Origin: Kryptolebias marmoratus
Lineage: Eukaryota > Chordata > Actinopteri > Cyprinodontiformes > Rivulidae
Direction of reading: 5' to 3'
NCBI RefSeq assembly: GCF_001649575.2
Contig: NC_051434.1
Coordinates: 22,342,823 to 22,406,822, forward strand
Length of the DNA stretch: 64,000 nucleotides
In this document: in pieces, positions 1 through 11,343 of the stretch
Layout of the letters: every line of letters starts with the position of its first letter
Position numbering within the stretch: position 1 is the first letter of the stretch
The notes under the pieces: model-generated
Database searches by the model: none
What the model was told of the DNA's origin: nothing
What the model saw: only the letters and a program-made list of their open reading frames with translations
Position numbers and translations under genes: made by a program

Positions 1-2
1 TT

Positions 3-681
3 TGTCAGGATTCGAGACTTTCTCGGTGAGCAGTTCAGGGTCAGACAGACACGGGAGACCAAAGTTACGAGAAGTGAATTTATTTACAGTGAGCAAATCG
101 TGTAATAATGATTGGGAGCCAGGACCTGAAAACAGAAGGCGTAGTGAGACGGAAGTTCCTCCGGAGGTTGACAGGTAAGTATCAATGTTTGTGTATTTTC
201 AGGTGAAAGATCCTTACAGTGAGAGGAGCGTCACTCAGCACGGAGGTGAGGTGAAGAGATGAGTACTTCCTGATAATTGGATTGGCAGTTTTCTCCAGGG
301 GCAACAGGTAGGTTTCTTTCCAGGCAGGCAGACAGGATCAGGCAGAAACAGGTACGTTGTCTTAGCTTCACAGCGGGTTCCCAAACAACTCAGACCAGAC
401 TGGATTCTTCAACAGGTAGGTAATCCTGAGAAAGTGCAAACAAAACAAAAATACTTAGAACAGTCTTCACAGACACAAGAAGTTTTACGAAGGCTTGGCA
501 CTTTACCACAAAGGCAAAAACAATGCTCCAACGCTGGTCTGGTTCCCACTGCAGCCTTAAGTACACAGGTGCCTGACGAGCCTGATCCGCTGCAGGTGTG
601 AAGGGCGTGGAGAAAGTGCTGCCAATCAATGGCCAGGACGGCCCACCAGGAAGTAGCAGCAAAAAATCCCAAATCATCACA
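3..681 (-). mobile_element. Gypsy-type LTR, copy 1 (inverted relative to copy 2)
   Basis: A 679-bp LTR on the minus strand that starts TGTGATGATT (at 681) and ends CCTGACA (at 3), so it has TG...CA ends. Its reverse complement matches 14307-14984 nearly base for base. Right of it is TGAGC (682-686), the complement of GCTCA that follows copy 2 at 14985, which is a shared 5-bp target duplication. Only two bases are visible on the other side, so it may be a solo LTR or the 5' LTR of an element running off the window. Confidence 0.85.
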
Positions 682-946
682 TGAGCTCCCTGCGCCCTCT
701 GCCGAGCCCTGGGACCTCCCTGCGCCCTCTGCCGAGCTCCCAGAAAATCCTGCCAAGTCTGCCAGCGTCTCCGTGGGGGTCGCCGAGGACAATGCCCCTG
801 TCCCGCCGGCGGCGGCGAAGAAACCAGTCCTGCCTAAGTCTCTGGTGGGGCGGACTGCTGTTACCACTGCCTCCTGGAGGGTTGCGAACCACAACGCCTC
901 TCACTCAGCCTCCGGGAGGGTTACGGACGGCGACACACCACCGCCA

Positions 947-1088
947 GTCCTTGTCTCTGTGGGGGTGGGAGGCAGCGCCCCACCACCAGTCCGTGTCTCG
1001 GTGGGGGTCGGAGGCATCGCACCACCGCCAGTCCGTGTCTCGGTGGGGGTCGGAGGCAGCGCCCCACCGTTAGTCTGTGTCTCCGAGG
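947..1088 (+). repeat. 42-bp tandem repeat, about 3.3 units
   Basis: Units begin at 947, 989, 1031 and 1073, exactly 42 bp apart. Each encodes 14 residues close to VRVSVGVGGSAPPP. The period is a multiple of three, so copy-number change preserves the frame. Confidence 0.9.
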
Positions 1089-1170
1089 GGATTGCGCATG
1101 ACAACGCCTCAGCTCTTCCTCATGGTTTACACCCAGGGTCCCGGTCGACACCTCGCTCCCCTCTGTTCCA

Positions 1171-1375
1171 CCGAGGGTCTGGACCGAGGCCTTGCCTCAG
1201 TCAGCCACACCGAGGGTCTGGACCGAGGCCTTGCCTCAGTCAGCCACGCCGAGGGTCTGGACCGAGGCCTCGCCTCAGTCAGCCACGCCGAGTGTCTGGA
1301 TCGACGCCTCGCCTCAGTCAGCCATGCCGAGGGTCTGGACCGACGCCACGCCGAGGGTCTCGGACGAAGCCTCGC
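1171..1375 (+). repeat. 39-bp tandem repeat, about five units
   Basis: Units begin at 1171, 1210, 1249, 1288 and 1327, exactly 39 bp apart, then a degenerate partial unit. Each encodes 13 residues like RGSGPRPCLSQPH. It lies 80 bp downstream of the 42-bp block in the same reading frame. Confidence 0.9.
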
Positions 1376-1426
1376 TCTGCTTTGCCTCCAACAGGCATAG
1401 TTTTACTATTTTTTTTTTATAGTTGA

Positions 1427-2940
1427 ATTCAGTACATACAATTGCAGAGTCTTAAATAAACTCATGGGTCCCTCCTTTTGATGTCTTAGCTAAAGTGCTA
1501 AGCTAACATTTTCTTGCTCCACTGTTTTGAGATTTTCACATATTTTTTTGCTGTTGCTGACAAAGCTTAATAAAACGTTGTTCATGTGATTGCTTTGCTA
1601 TAAATGTTGTGTTTTTAGTGTTAATTGTTGTGATTTCTGGACACCTGCAACAGACCATTTGTCCCCGTCCACTCGTCCCCTTCTCAAGTCACATGCAGCT
1701 ACACATAAGAGGCTAAATGAGCCTGTAATGGTCTCCTTTATTGTGATGATTAAATGTGAAAAACACTGTTTTGAAAAATCTGCATATTAACCTAGTTTGT
1801 GAGAATTCCGTATTCTACTGCAAACTTTCCTTCGGCCTTTTCTGCATCGTGGAAATCATAGGGCCCTATTTTGATGTTTCTTTTCTTCTTTTTTTTGAGG
1901 ACGGACGAATAGGTCAATTCCTGTTTTCTGTACGGCTGTGAAAGTCAGCTGTTTGTGACTAAATAAAAAACAAAGTCACAGATTCATTCCTACTTTGGTT
2001 TGAAATAAGGAGTTACTTCAGATTAAACAAGAAGTACCAGCTCTGTGCAGGCAGCTCTGGGCTGATTTCAGGAGCTACAGGCAGCTTTATCAGCCGGGGT
2101 TAACTTGATGACCTTATTGTCACAGCACACAATATTTTTGACAGTTGGAAACTGCAGGACAATGTCTTTCAACAACTTATTTTCCTGATGACGCTACAAG
2201 AGCGCACGGAGCGCACGCTGCTGTGGTGCAGCCAACCCGCCCCAGCTTTCACTGCTAACAGAAATATGAATAAAGAAAGAACATTTGGTTGAATAGTCAG
2301 GTCATTTGTGTTTAACATCTTACACACAAACTACCTTTAACAGTTGACCAGTAAAACAACTCTGGGATTAACTCCACTAGCTGAACTGTTCTGCAGCTGT
2401 CCAGAGTCGATTCATTTTATCAGGTTGTTATGAAAATTGTGGACTATTTTAATGGTGTATTTGCTTGCTGCCAGGTAATCGTCTTAAAAATTAGACAATC
2501 ACAAACAGCATATCAACCATACAGTAAAGAAGAATTTTTTATATTTTTTCTTCTTTTTGCGCCTAAAATTGATGTCTTGGTTGATCTTGATGATACCAAA
2601 GCCCATGTTTCAAACTTAGAGGCATTAAGAAGTTGTTTTAATCAACAGAGTGACAATTGCTCTGGGTTTTTTTTTTGTTGTTTTTGTTTTTTCATTGGTT
2701 CTTTACACTGACATAATGCAGGGTTTTAGCCATATGAGTGGAAACGGAACCAGAACACGGAGACAGTAGTAAAGGTAAGTGGTTTTATTTACAGGTGAGC
2801 TAATATTTACAGTGAGGGTTCAGGATCATCTGAAACAACAGGAAGGAGGCAAGGTGAGTCTCGAGTATCTGGGAATCCAGTATAGGTTAGTCTGTGGTAG
2901 TTTGGAATTAATTTGTTTGTTTCTCGTACAGGTAAATTCA
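1427..2940. other. No gene recognised
   Basis: AT-rich sequence with short open frames only and a poly-T run near 2668. At 2725-2900 there are phrases (TTTATTTACAGGTGAGC, TTTACAGTGAGGGTTCAGG) resembling the antisense 3' end of the gypsy LTR at 3-681, so a decayed LTR fragment is possible there. Confidence 0.4.
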
Positions 2941-2944
2941 AAAA

Positions 2945-3260
2945 AGTTAAAAAACAAAAACAACTGGACTTCTATTCTGTAGTTGAAGACGTTTCGCTTC
3001 TCATCCGAGGAGCTTTCTCAATTCAGAAATAGAGAGTGTGGAGTTGAGCTTTTAAAGCTGAGATGTGATGTAAGCTGGAATGCTTGCAAATTGTTCTCAC
3101 TTTCCTAACAATGGAGGCTCGTTAGGGTCATTGTTTGTCTGACTCACTGATGGGCCACTCTGGTCACATGAGTGCAGGTGTTGATTGGAGTGAAACTGAC
3201 TGGGGATCAGGCCTAAAGCTCCATTATAGGTTTGTCAATTGTTTCTCGTACAGGCTTCAG
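2945..3260. repeat. Dispersed fish repeat fragment (GAAGACGTTTCGCTTCTCATCC motif region)
   Basis: The stretch around 2966-3022 (ACTGGACTTCT, then GAAGACGTTTCGCTTCTC, then GAGGAGCTTTCTCAATTC) is a phrase I recognise as highly repeated in fish genomes. I cannot assign its class with confidence. Confidence 0.45.
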
Positions 3261-3299
3261 AAGATGGAGACGGCTCAGCGTTGTGGAAATAGTCAAAAC

Positions 3300-3612
3300 C
3301 AAGCTTTCACTTAAACAGCATTTAATCATGAGAAGAGCAACAGTTCTGCATATAATCTAAATGTTGTGGAATAGAAGGCCTTATATTTATTCTCCCATGC
3401 TTTATTTAACATTTGATTATTAAATCTTAATCTGATTTGTGTTTATCGCCATTTTATATTTAGTCACTATTTTAAAACCTTTAACAAGTAGTTGGTTAGT
3501 TTATCTGGAAAGAGAGGTATGTGTTAGAAGCCCTGGATTTGAGCCACGGTGCCAGGCATGAAGGGGAAGAAGTTGCCCTTTGACCTCCAGAGTAGAGGGA
3601 CATCCTCTGAAG
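3300..3612 (-). repeat. Repeat family R, copy 1 (inverted)
   Basis: The reverse complement of 3390-3612 matches 11344-11573 almost throughout, and 3300-3590 matches 16040-16300. The copy ends exactly at the lone N at 3613, after which a gypsy sequence starts abruptly. Class unknown; no coding capacity is seen. Confidence 0.8.
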
Positions 3613-3613
3613 N

Positions 3614-5345
3614 GTTCTACAGCGGCTACATGAGAACCAACTCTTCGTTAAGGCTGAAAAGTGTGAGTTCAGTGTGTCCACTGTGAGTTTCTTGGGGTTT
3701 ATCTTTGGCCAGGGATACTACAAGACCGACCCCGAGAAAACCAGAGCAGTAGCTGACTGGCCTATTCCCACCGACCGTCGTCAGCTACAGAGGTTTCTGG
3801 GGTTCGCTAATTTTTACAGACGATTCATCCAGGACTACAGCAGGATCGCAGTTCCCCTCACTCAACTTACCTCCATCAAACAACCCTTCGTCTGGTCTCC
3901 GGAGGCACAATCAGCTTTTGGTGAGTTGAAATCCCGGTTTGTCTCGGTTCCTATCCTACGTCACCCTAACCCTAAATTACAATACATCGTTGAAGTAGAC
4001 ACCTCTGACTCAGGTGTGGGAGCCATCCTTTCTTAAAGGTCCTATGAAGATAGTAAGGTCCACCCATGTGCTTTTTTCTCTCATTGCCTGTCCCCTTCTG
4101 AGAGGAATTATGATGTAGGGAACCGTGAACTGCTGGCGATAAAGCTAGCTTTAGAAGAGTGGAGGCATTGGCTAGAGGGTTGTGAAGTCCCTTTTATCAT
4201 CTGGACCGACCACAAGAACCTGGCCTATTTACAGACTGCCAAGAGACTAAACCCCCAACAGGCTAGGTGGTCTTTGTTCTTTGGCCGTTTTGACTTCACC
4301 ATCACTTTTAGGCCAGGTTCCAAAAAAGTTAAGCCTGATGCCTTATCCAGACTGTGGTCTAGCTCCAGTTCCACTGAGGAGGAGGAACCAATAATTCCGT
4401 CCTCCCTGATTATTGGTGCTCTCTCTTGGGCTATTGAAAAGGAGATCCACGAGGCCCAGCAGACAGAACCTGATCCTGGAGGGGGTCCTCCAGGCAGGAC
4501 CTACGTCCCTGTGACCGTTAGAGCCAGCGTCCTTCACTGGCTCCACTCTCAGCAGTTCTCCTGTCATCCAGGAGTAAATCGTATGACCAAGCTGGCAACC
4601 CAGTATTTTTGGTGGCCTACCCTCGCAGCAGACATCAGGGAGTTTGTTACTGCCTGTCCTACCTGTGCTCGTTTTAAAAACAGCAACCAACCCCCAGCCG
4701 TTTGTTACAACCACTACCCATACCCAGTCGTCCCTGGTCCCATATAGCTCTGGATTTTGTTACAGGGTTACCTCCATCACAAGGTAACACAGTTATTCTC
4801 ACCATCGTCGATCGATTTTCAAAATCAGCTCATTTCATCCCTCTCCCTAAGCTCCCCACAGCCTTTGAGACAGCAGAGATTATGACTCAGCAGGTTTTCC
4901 GGTTGCATGGAATTCCGGTGGACATCGTGTCGGACAGAGGGCCGCAGTTCACGTCCGTTTCATCGGACCTTTTCCAGTGGAAAGACTCATAAATCCCACA
5001 TCAGTTTGACTCACCCTCCCGGCATCTATGCACATCCACCCTATATTTCATGTATCTCAGTTAAAACCAGAAGTGCGAAGTCCTTCTGAGCCCACCTACC
5101 GTCCTCCCCCCTCCCGCCCGGCTAATCGACAACCATCCGGCATTCACTGTGAATCATATCATCGATGTCAGGCAGAGAGGCCAGGGGTTTCAGTATTTGG
5201 TAGATTGGGAGGGCTATGGACCTGAGGAGCGCACATGGGTCCCCAGGTCGTTTGTATTAGATCCAACTCTGATCACTGATTTCAATAGGGCCCATCCAGA
5301 CAGATGTATCAGACCGCCAAGGGGCGATCATTAGAGGGGGGGTAC
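3614..5345 (+). pseudogene. Chromodomain Ty3/gypsy (sushi-like) pol, 5'-truncated copy
   Basis: This copy starts inside reverse transcriptase, after the YLDD region, and runs through the rest of RT, RNase H, integrase and chromodomain. Visible landmarks are [14 protein letters not shown] in RT, WTDHKNLAYLQTAKRLNP in RNase H (about 4200-4262), an HPGVNRM...CPTCARFK zinc-finger-like integrase start (4563-4676), the core [14 protein letters not shown] and [13 protein letters not shown], and a chromodomain with [17 protein letters not shown] (about 5195-5245). Stops or frame breaks occur at 4033, 4747 and 4990, and the integrase segment carrying the catalytic Glu is deleted. The copy looks identical to 7320-9051. 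It ends in a purine tract (AGAGGGGGGGTAC) directly before the LTR. Confidence 0.85.
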
Positions 5346-5916
5346 TGTGAGGATCTGGAGTTAGCTCCGCCTATGGGCGGCACTACTAACCCTTCCTTCC
5401 TCAGCTGTTCCTGATTCCATTGATGAGGTGATCCGGCATTTAAGCCTCCAGCTGGTTCCAGACCATCGCTGGAGCATCAAACCTCACTGGTTAGATTCTT
5501 AGCCACAGGTTCTAACCTCAAGTTGGTTACGTTGATTATTTAAAGTTTTTGTGCTCTTTGACTCAGGTTGTTGCCTTGCCTAGACATTCACTCCCAGACG
5601 GGAACTTACCTGGATATCTACTGGATACTTACCTTTGCTGGACCGCTGGATCTCCTACCTCCCGGATCATTGTGGAAACCTTTATCACCTCCTCAACGCC
5701 GTGATCGCCTACCTCATCTGTAAGAAAGAAAGAAACATTATTCACTCATTCGCCAATTCTACGCTAAACCGAAAATTGTACCCGAGACTCACCTAGCTCC
5801 TTTTGCCTTCCAGACTGCTCCTGACTACAGCCACTGTAAATACCTGCATCCTGTAAATAAATTCACTTACCTTAACTTCTGTCTCTGTATCTGGTTTCGG
5901 CTTCGCTCCTTGGACA
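5346..5916 (+). mobile_element. Sushi-like gypsy LTR shared by two internal regions
   Basis: Starts TGTGAGGATCTGG right after a polypurine tract and ends near TTGGACA (5916), with TG...CA ends and AATAAA at 5857. It is the 3' LTR of the truncated left copy and the 5' LTR of the right copy. Its exact 3' end is uncertain by up to about 20 bp. Confidence 0.8.
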
Positions 5917-8900
5917 GAAGACCAGGTTTATGTCAGTATGCTCCAGCCAAACGAAAATGTCCAGAGTGAGTCGAAACCGGAACCGTCAGACTAGGGGAAA
6001 CTATTTCTGTTTGAGTAACAGAGTTCCATTTTCCTTAGTAATATGCAGGCTGAAGCTGCGGATTGTTTACGTGGTCAAGAGATTTACCGCGAAGATGGCA
6101 GAGATCCGTACCCAGCCGGAACTTATTAGTACTGCCTCAGAACTCGGTCGACATGAGGCCAGAATTAACGATTTGTGGGAGAAGCAACAGTCAGAAACAG
6201 GACGTCTCGATCAGTTACCTATCTTAACTCAAGAAATTCATCAAAAACTATCGTCGCTCATACCTAACACGTCGGACTCCTCTTCCGTTTCCGTCCCGAC
6301 AGCAGCGTCACTTCTAGTTCCAACTTCCGGACACTTCCGTGAGGTTCCCTCGCCAACAATTCTTCGCTAGTTTTTGCCCACTCTCCGCAATCATTCTTCT
6401 ACGACGCTTCTAAAGTCTCTTATATTATTGGACTACTTAGGGATAAGGCTTTGAGGTGGGCGGAAGCTAAGTATGGCTTCCGAGCTATCGGGCTGACCCC
6501 TTTTGATCAGTTCATCGAAGATTTTGAACAAATGTTTGGTGTTAGACACAACGAAACAGAAATCACAAAAAAATTGCAGAATTTAAGACAGGGTCAGCGC
6601 TCTGTGGCCCAATTTGCAATTGATTTTCGCATCTTGGCAGCTACATCAGGATGGAATGAGTCAGCTCTGAAGGGAGCTTTTATCCACGCGTTACAAGAGA
6701 TCCGATCAAGGATCAGTTAGCCGGATGGGATGAAACTCGCTCATTGGAGGAACTCATCTCACTAACCATCCGTTTGGACAACTGCCTCCGGGAGAGACAA
6801 CGGGAGAGGGGCAATCGGACGTCCACCACTGGGCACAGCGTCAAATCCATGGAGACGGAACCAAGTATCCAGGGACCTGAGCAGGAACCTATGCAGGTGG
6901 GGCGAGCTAGGTTAACTTCTGAGGAGAGGTTGAAGCGACTAGAAGCTAGAGAATGTTTCTATTGTGGGGATAAGAGTCTTCATCCCTGTATCAACTACCG
7001 GGGACTAAACCAGATTACCGTCAAAAACAAGTATCCATTACCTTTGATAGATTCCTTTCATCAACAGCTCCACTCTGCAACTGTATTCACAAAACTAGAT
7101 CTTCGTAATGCCTACCATCTGGTAGGAATTTGAAAGGGGGACGAGTGGAAAACTGCCTTTAAGACTCCACTCGGCCACTTTGAATACTTAGTCATGTTTT
7201 CCAATCACTGATTAATGACATCCTAAGAGATTTTTTTGAATATTTCTGTGTTTGTCTACCTCGATGACATCTTAATCTATTCCCAGGATCCTGTCCAACA
7301 CCGACGACAAGTGAGAGCAGTTCTACAGCGGCTACATGAGAACCAACTCTTCGTTAAGGCTGAAAAGTGTGAGTTCAGTGTGTCCACTGTGAGTTTCTTG
7401 GGGTTTATCTTTGGCCAGGGATACTACAAGACCGACCCCGAGAAAACCAGAGCAGTAGCTGACTGGCCTATTCCCACCGACCGTCGTCAGCTACAGAGGT
7501 TTCTGGGGTTCGCTAATTTTTACAGACGATTCATCCAGGACTACAGCAGGATCGCAGTTCCCCTCACTCAACTTACCTCCATCAAACAACCCTTCGTCTG
7601 GTCTCCGGAGGCACAATCAGCTTTTGGTGAGTTGAAATCCCGGTTTGTCTCGGTTCCTATCCTACGTCACCCTAACCCTAAATTACAATACATCGTTGAA
7701 GTAGACACCTCTGACTCAGGTGTGGGAGCCATCCTTTCTTAAAGGTCCTATGAAGATAGTAAGGTCCACCCATGTGCTTTTTTCTCTCATTGCCTGTCCC
7801 CTTCTGAGAGGAATTATGATGTAGGGAACCGTGAACTGCTGGCGATAAAGCTAGCTTTAGAAGAGTGGAGGCATTGGCTAGAGGGTTGTGAAGTCCCTTT
7901 TATCATCTGGACCGACCACAAGAACCTGGCCTATTTACAGACTGCCAAGAGACTAAACCCCCAACAGGCTAGGTGGTCTTTGTTCTTTGGCCGTTTTGAC
8001 TTCACCATCACTTTTAGGCCAGGTTCCAAAAAAGTTAAGCCTGATGCCTTATCCAGACTGTGGTCTAGCTCCAGTTCCACTGAGGAGGAGGAACCAATAA
8101 TTCCGTCCTCCCTGATTATTGGTGCTCTCTCTTGGGCTATTGAAAAGGAGATCCACGAGGCCCAGCAGACAGAACCTGATCCTGGAGGGGGTCCTCCAGG
8201 CAGGACCTACGTCCCTGTGACCGTTAGAGCCAGCGTCCTTCACTGGCTCCACTCTCAGCAGTTCTCCTGTCATCCAGGAGTAAATCGTATGACCAAGCTG
8301 GCAACCCAGTATTTTTGGTGGCCTACCCTCGCAGCAGACATCAGGGAGTTTGTTACTGCCTGTCCTACCTGTGCTCGTTTTAAAAACAGCAACCAACCCC
8401 CAGCCGTTTGTTACAACCACTACCCATACCCAGTCGTCCCTGGTCCCATATAGCTCTGGATTTTGTTACAGGGTTACCTCCATCACAAGGTAACACAGTT
8501 ATTCTCACCATCGTCGATCGATTTTCAAAATCAGCTCATTTCATCCCTCTCCCTAAGCTCCCCACAGCCTTTGAGACAGCAGAGATTATGACTCAGCAGG
8601 TTTTCCGGTTGCATGGAATTCCGGTGGACATCGTGTCGGACAGAGGGCCGCAGTTCACGTCCGTTTCATCGGACCTTTTCCAGTGGAAAGACTCATAAAT
8701 CCCACATCAGTTTGACTCACCCTCCCGGCATCTATGCACATCCACCCTATATTTCATGTATCTCAGTTAAAACCAGAAGTGCGAAGTCCTTCTGAGCCCA
8801 CCTACCGTCCTCCCCCCTCCCGCCCGGCTAATCGACAACCATCCGGCATTCACTGTGAATCATATCATCGATGTCAGGCAGAGAGGCCAGGGGTTTCAGT

Positions 8901-9051
8901 ATTTGGTAGATTGGGAGGGCTATGGACCTGAGGAGCGCACATGGGTCCCCAGGTCGTTTGTATTAGATCCAACTCTGATCACTGATTTCAATAGGGCCCA
9001 TCCAGACAGATGTATCAGACCGCCAAGGGGCGATCATTAGAGGGGGGGTAC
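5917..9051 (+). pseudogene. Chromodomain Ty3/gypsy (sushi-like) gag-pol, internally deleted
   Basis: Gag starts at ATG 6095 (MAEIRTQPELISTASELG). The capsid segment around 6421-6720 is in other frames, and a broken zinc knuckle (ECFYCGD) lies near 6949. The knuckle is fused straight to RT ([19 protein letters not shown], from about 6990), so protease and the RT start are deleted. A second RT deletion lies near 7195, before [14 protein letters not shown]. RNase H, integrase and chromodomain follow as in the left copy, again lacking the integrase catalytic Glu segment. Frame breaks and deletions make this copy non-autonomous. It ends at an AGAGGGGGGG tract before the 3' LTR. Confidence 0.85.
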
Positions 9052-9404
9052 TGTGAGGATCTGGAGTTAGCTCCGCCTATGGGCGGCACTACTAACCCTT
9101 CCTTCCTCAGCTGTTCCTGATTCCATTGATGAGGTGATCCGGCATTTAAGCCTCCAGCTGGTTCCAGACCATCGCTGGAGCATCAAACCTCACTGGTTAG
9201 ATTCTTAGCCACAGGTTCTAACCTCAAGTTGGTTACGTTGATTATTTAAAGTTTTTGTGCTCTTTGACTCAGGTTGTTGCCTTGCCTAGACGTTCACTCC
9301 CCAACGGGAACTTACCTGGATATCTACTGGATACTTACCTTTGCCGGACCGCTGGATCTCCTACCTCATCTGTAAGAAAGAAAGAGACATTATTCACACA
9401 TTCG
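9052..9404 (+). mobile_element. Sushi-like gypsy 3' LTR, running into a gap
   Basis: Same start as 5346. It appears identical to the first LTR for about 235 bp, then shows several substitutions and lacks about 52 bp present at 5660-5715, with CTACCTC as the likely deletion microhomology. It runs into the N gap at 9405. Confidence 0.85.
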
Positions 9405-9504
9405 NNNNNNNNNNNNNNNNNNNNNNNNNNNNNNNNNNNNNNNNNNNNNNNNNNNNNNNNNNNNNNNNNNNNNNNNNNNNNNNNNNNNNNNNNNNNNNNN
9501 NNNN
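9405..9504. other. Assembly gap (100 N)
   Basis: Lies between a plus-strand LTR and a minus-strand start of the same LTR, an inverted-repeat arrangement that assemblers resolve poorly. Confidence 0.99.
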
Positions 9505-9607
9505 GGAGGCTTAAATGCCGGATCACCTCATCAATGGAATCAGGAACAACTGTGGAATGAAGGGTTAGTAGTGCCGCCCATAGGCAGAGCTAACTCCAGA
9601 TCCTCAC
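9505..9607 (-). mobile_element. 5' end of a sushi-like LTR in opposite orientation
   Basis: The reverse complement of the first 103 bp of the LTR at 9052, ending CCTCACA at 9607. With 9052-9404 it forms an inverted LTR pair around the gap. Confidence 0.85.
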
Positions 9608-9906
9608 AGCTCCTTGTCTATTCCACAGCTGCAACCAATCTTCATCTCTCCCTCAGTCTTTAAAACCGGTCTTTTTCTCTCCATACTCCACTAGGTCAGT
9701 CCACTCTGTTTCGTTCCATGTTACCACGTGTTGTTGCCTTGACTCGCCTTGCCTTGCCACGCCTTGCTTTTGTGGACTTTGTTTTTGTTAGTTTTGCTGC
9801 CACCCCAGCCTTTTGTTTTGTTATACTTTACTTTAATAAATTTGTTTAATTTTTTTACGATGAGTTTGCATTCTGGGTTTGCCTCCGTTTCCCCCCTTCT
9901 TGAAAC
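9608..9906 (+). mobile_element. 5'-truncated gypsy LTR, second family
   Basis: Related in order and wording to the 3' half of the LTR at 15583-16027: TTTGCTGCCAC, AATAAA at 9835, then GATGAGTTTGCATTCTGGG near the end. It abuts the inverted sushi LTR at 9607. Confidence 0.6.
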
Positions 9907-9969
9907 AATCCACACAAATGGCAGTAATGTAATATCTACTTCCCCTCTTTTTGTGCCATCTTCAGATCA

Positions 9970-10099
9970 GGTCTTCAACTAAAAGTTTGCAGCCTGCTGC
10001 CGACTGCAAGGACCTGATAAGACCAAAACAGCAGCGGGGGCTCGAACCAGCAACCCTTGGGTTACAGGATGAACCCTTACCTCCTGAGCCACTGCCGCC
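9970..10099 (-). mobile_element. tRNA-derived SINE
   Basis: Read on the minus strand, it starts GGCGGCAGTGGCTCAGGAGG (10099 downward), with an A box TGGCTCAGGAGG, then a B box GGTTCGAGCCC about 35 bp later. These form a Pol III promoter of tRNA type. A body containing GCAGCAGGCTGCAAAC follows. The 3' end is not sharply defined. Confidence 0.8.
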
Positions 10100-10713
10100 A
10101 ATTGTTGTGCCATTGATTGCACAACTTTAGAACTGATACACACATGCTAACATGTGTAGCATCCATATTTACTTACATAAAACAGCGTGCTGCTGTGAAC
10201 GTAGTGTTTGTTTGTAGGCAGAAGCAGAAATTTTGTGACCATAAGCAGGGTTGGGTGATTGAACAATTATATCAACTTTTAGTGTTTAGAGACCATCTGT
10301 ACTAGCTTTGTTTAAATACATTTTTCTCCACCTTATTTTAGGTAGTTGTTTTCCCTCTTAAGCATTTTGACCTATAAATGAATGTACAATTCAAATCAGA
10401 ACCCAAACCTGCTGTAATACACCCAGATTGTGTGCAATCAACCTCATCCATTTCCAGTAGCTACGCCTCTAACCTTCTGTCAGGTGTTGGTCCAACCTGC
10501 AGACTGACTGTAGGCTGAGTGGCTGGCGGACAGCGCTGTTGTTTTATTGCTTGGCAAAGACCTGTGCAATTTAGGCTATTTGATAAAATTATCAACAATT
10601 TTGGTAAAATTTGGTATAGAAAAAAAAATCATATTTAAAATCAAAACTGACTAGATGGAAATATTTGTTCTAAGAAAAATAAGTCAGTTTATTGTAATGC
10701 ACGCAGTTGTGTA
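10100..10713. other. No gene recognised
   Basis: AT-rich sequence without a supportable frame or a repeat I can name. Confidence 0.4.
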
Positions 10714-11125
10714 TGTGAGGATCTGGTTTTGACCCACCCTTGGGCGTGGTTTTCTAACCCCTTCTCTTCACAGCTGTTGCTGTTTTCGGCTGACGAGCAG
10801 ATCTGGTATTTCAACCCCTAGTCGGCATCATATCTTCCTGGAGCATCTCGCCTTATGGTCAGAGTCAAGCAACTAGGTCTACACCTAGCTACGAACCGCT
10901 AAGTTAATCCTGCTTTGTGTTTTTGCCTCGCTTCAGGTTTTTTACCTCCGTGTCACTACCTGGAACTTACCTTGTGCAGTCTGGACGAACTTACCTGTGG
11001 GACTCCAAGGATCCTTCTTCACTGGACTCTCTCTGGACCAATTTCCCGTCAACGCTGTTGAGGTAAGGACTTTCACCTGCATTCCTCCTCCTTCACCTCA
11101 CCCGAGTTGGTTGATGGAAAGAGAC
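10714..11125 (+). mobile_element. Gypsy LTR, 3'-truncated, third variant
   Basis: Begins TGTGAGGATCTGG like the sushi-like LTR, with the same layout (GGGCGTGG, CTTCACAGCTGTT, CCTGGAGCATC, pyrimidine-rich ACTTACCT phrases), but clearly diverged. No matching 3' end or second LTR is seen. Confidence 0.65.
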
Positions 11126-11343
11126 TGTAAGGAGACAATACCTTAAATCCAAATATTTATTTTAACAAAAGCAGAGAGAAAACACCGGTTATTACAAAGA
11201 TAAAACCAAATGCATTTGGGAGACAATCCTCAAATAAAATGTGGGAAAGCACATCACCTCAAAGTGTCAGCAAAGTGCCCCAAAGATTGTCTGAGGAAAC
11301 AAAAGATGTTCTCTGGTTTTAATGCTTAGGTCCCCTCCCCTTC

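Larger units (their letters stand above)
682..1426 (+). pseudogene. C-terminal half of a gypsy gag-like gene, Pro/Ser rich, with in-frame repeats
   Basis: An open frame from GAG at 683 to a stop at 1424-1426. It begins with a repeated ELPAPSAEPW-like unit and continues into two tandem repeat blocks coding for 14- and 13-residue units rich in Gly, Pro, Ser and Arg. There is no zinc knuckle or enzyme domain. The first codons continue in frame from the minus-strand gag half that ends at 14985, so I read this as the displaced C-terminal part of that gag and not as a host gene. The LTR at 3-681 interrupts it on the left. Low-complexity composition could also produce an open frame by chance, but the exact join with 14985 argues against that. 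Confidence 0.6.

Noticed and set aside
409..1151. Several overlapping frames on both strands across the LTR and repeat region
   Set aside because: They are shadows of an LTR and of GC-rich tandem repeats; only the plus frame from 683 joins another gag frame, so the others are not reported as genes.
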